A program made the translations under genes and the position numbers. From Gammaproteobacteria bacterium (GTDB taxonomy: Bacteria > Pseudomonadota > Gammaproteobacteria > JAJDOJ01): a DNA stretch of 7,348 nt. Position 1 is the first letter of the stretch. Each line of letters begins with the position of its first letter. Shown here piece after piece: positions 6,612-7,348 of the stretch. The notes below the pieces were generated by a model. The model saw only the letters and a program-made list of their open reading frames with translations, did not search any database and was not told the origin of the DNA. The stretch is from contig JALVEU010000340.1 of the NCBI GenBank assembly GCA_027030565.1, positions 1 through 7,348 on the forward strand. The letters run 5' to 3'.

Positions 6612-7348
6612 TCAATACGGACAGACGCTGCGGTCACGCCACTGCTTGCCGCACTTTGACCAGTCCTCCTTGTCGCTGGTGCCGATCCGCCACTGGCGCC
6701 AGGCCTCGGTATAGGCATTCATCTCCACGTCCAGCAACCGCGGGTCTGGCCGCCCCAGGCACGAGTGACTGTTGTGCGCGTCGCAGCCGCGTGCGGCAAG
6801 GCGCCGCTCCACATCGTCGGGGACCAGGTCCCGGTCACTGTCGAGCCCCGACAGCTTCCGGTACAGGCTGCCGGGAATGTCGTCGTACTCGCATTCCGGC
6901 AGGCGCACGCCGTGAGGTCCCCACCAGGACCGGTACTCCCTGCGGTGCACGTTCTCGTGGCGCACGATCTCGGCGAAGCAGTCGATCCCTGTGGACTGCT
7001 TGCCGGCATCGGGCGCCCCTGCCACCCGGCGCATGCATGGGCCGGTGAACACCGCATCGGAGATGTAAAGGGTATCCTTGTTGTGCACGTACCGACCTTG
7101 TGCCGGTCGGGAACCTTTTTTGCATTCCCTGAGCACAGGCTTGTAGCGGTAGTTCACAGGCTTGCCAGCACGGGTCTGCGACCAGTAGTAGAACCAGTTG
7201 GGCGTCCCGGTATAGAGCGGATTGCCGTGCCCGGGATGATTGCGGGCCGCCGGGTCGTAGAACAGCTTGACCCGGACCGAGTCCGTGCCGGCCACGTTCC
7301 CCTTGGCCCGGATGGTGAAGGTACCGAAATCACCATTTGAAGGCGGAA
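6612..7348 (-). CDS. Cys-rich, probably exported protein with HExxH motif (5' end beyond window)
   Basis: The C-terminal 244 codons are visible; the frame is open to the right edge, so the start and any signal peptide are missing. It opens with a beta-rich, Ig-like-looking stretch (TFTIRAKGNVAGTDSVRVKL) and continues through an aromatic segment (NWFYYWSQ). The HENVH motif at 6945-6959, within EIVRHENVHRREY, matches the HExxH zinc-peptidase signature. A Glu in DVEMNAYTEAW (codon 6723-6725) could be a third zinc ligand, which is speculative. An acidic segment, DSDRDLVPDDVE (6807-6842), resembles a thrombospondin type 3 or EF-hand-like calcium loop. Eight cysteines, four pairs if all bond, suggest disulfides and a location outside the cytoplasm. 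I do not recognise the family. A zinc metallopeptidase-like role is plausible but unproven. It is convergent to tRNA-Val and has no visible operon partner. Confidence 0.85.
   Translation of the reverse strand, partial: PPSNGDFGTFTIRAKGNVAGTDSVRVKLFYDPAARNHPGHGNPLYTGTPNWFYYWSQTRAGKPVNYRYKPVLRECKKGSRPAQGRYVHNKDTLYISDAVFTGPCMRRVAGAPDAGKQSTGIDCFAEIVRHENVHRREYRSWWGPHGVRLPECEYDDIPGSLYRKLSGLDSDRDLVPDDVERRLAARGCDAHNSHSCLGRPDPRLLDVEMNAYTEAWRQWRIGTSDKEDWSKCGKQWRDRSVCPY

Noticed and set aside
6385..6714. Plus-strand frame with a lipobox-like LTAC near its start (possible small lipoprotein).
   Set aside because: It starts with GTG lacking a Shine-Dalgarno site, has a very short hydrophobic stretch, turns into Arg/Pro-rich shadow-like sequence, and overlaps the end of the HExxH gene.
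7092..7121. Hairpin CCGACC/GGTCGG with a 7-base loop followed 5 bases later by six T on the plus strand, like a Rho-independent terminator.
   Set aside because: It lies inside the minus-strand HExxH gene, no plus-strand gene reads into it, and the stem is only 6 base pairs.
7092..7122. The same place read on the minus strand: AAAAAAG before a hairpin, like a -1 frameshift site.
   Set aside because: The reading frame is TGC AAA AAA GGT, so a -1 slip would mispair the first codon (CAA). The uninterrupted frame continues through the HExxH motif, so no shift is needed.

Overview
The window is GC-rich (roughly two thirds G+C by eye) and looks like a chromosomal segment of a gammaproteobacterium. 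A chemolithotrophic or phototrophic sulfur bacterium of the Chromatiales/Ectothiorhodospiraceae type is my best guess. This rests on protein style (a long-form IspG, a NorD/CbbO-type von Willebrand protein, DUF697-type GTPases) and not on a marker gene, so the taxonomy is an inference.

Layout. From 4336 leftward to the window edge runs a tightly packed minus-strand operon. First is a 704-residue NorD/CbbO-family protein with a C-terminal von Willebrand A (VWA) domain. Next is a membrane-anchored 508-residue GTPase whose ATG overlaps the VWA stop codon by one base. Last is a second, related GTPase whose start lies about 98 bases inside the first GTPase gene and which runs off the left edge. 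No MoxR-type AAA+ ATPase, the usual partner of NorD/CbbO proteins, is visible.

Divergent from this operon, across an 80-base gap, is ispG (4417-5658, plus strand) for the penultimate step of the MEP isoprenoid pathway. Convergent to ispG is a small minus-strand gene for a basic, tail-anchored membrane protein, probably using a TTG start. A gene-free stretch then leads to a tRNA-Val(CAC) gene with a clear sigma70-type promoter immediately upstream. After a second gene-free stretch, the right edge holds the C-terminal part of a minus-strand, cysteine-rich, probably exported protein with an HExxH zinc-peptidase-like motif and an acidic calcium-loop-like repeat.

How they work together. Only the three-gene VWA/GTPase/GTPase operon looks like a functional unit. 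ispG and tRNA-Val are housekeeping genes. The operon is the best candidate for an under-described system: a VWA adaptor of the type normally served by a MoxR ATPase, here translationally coupled to two tandem GTPases, one with membrane anchors.
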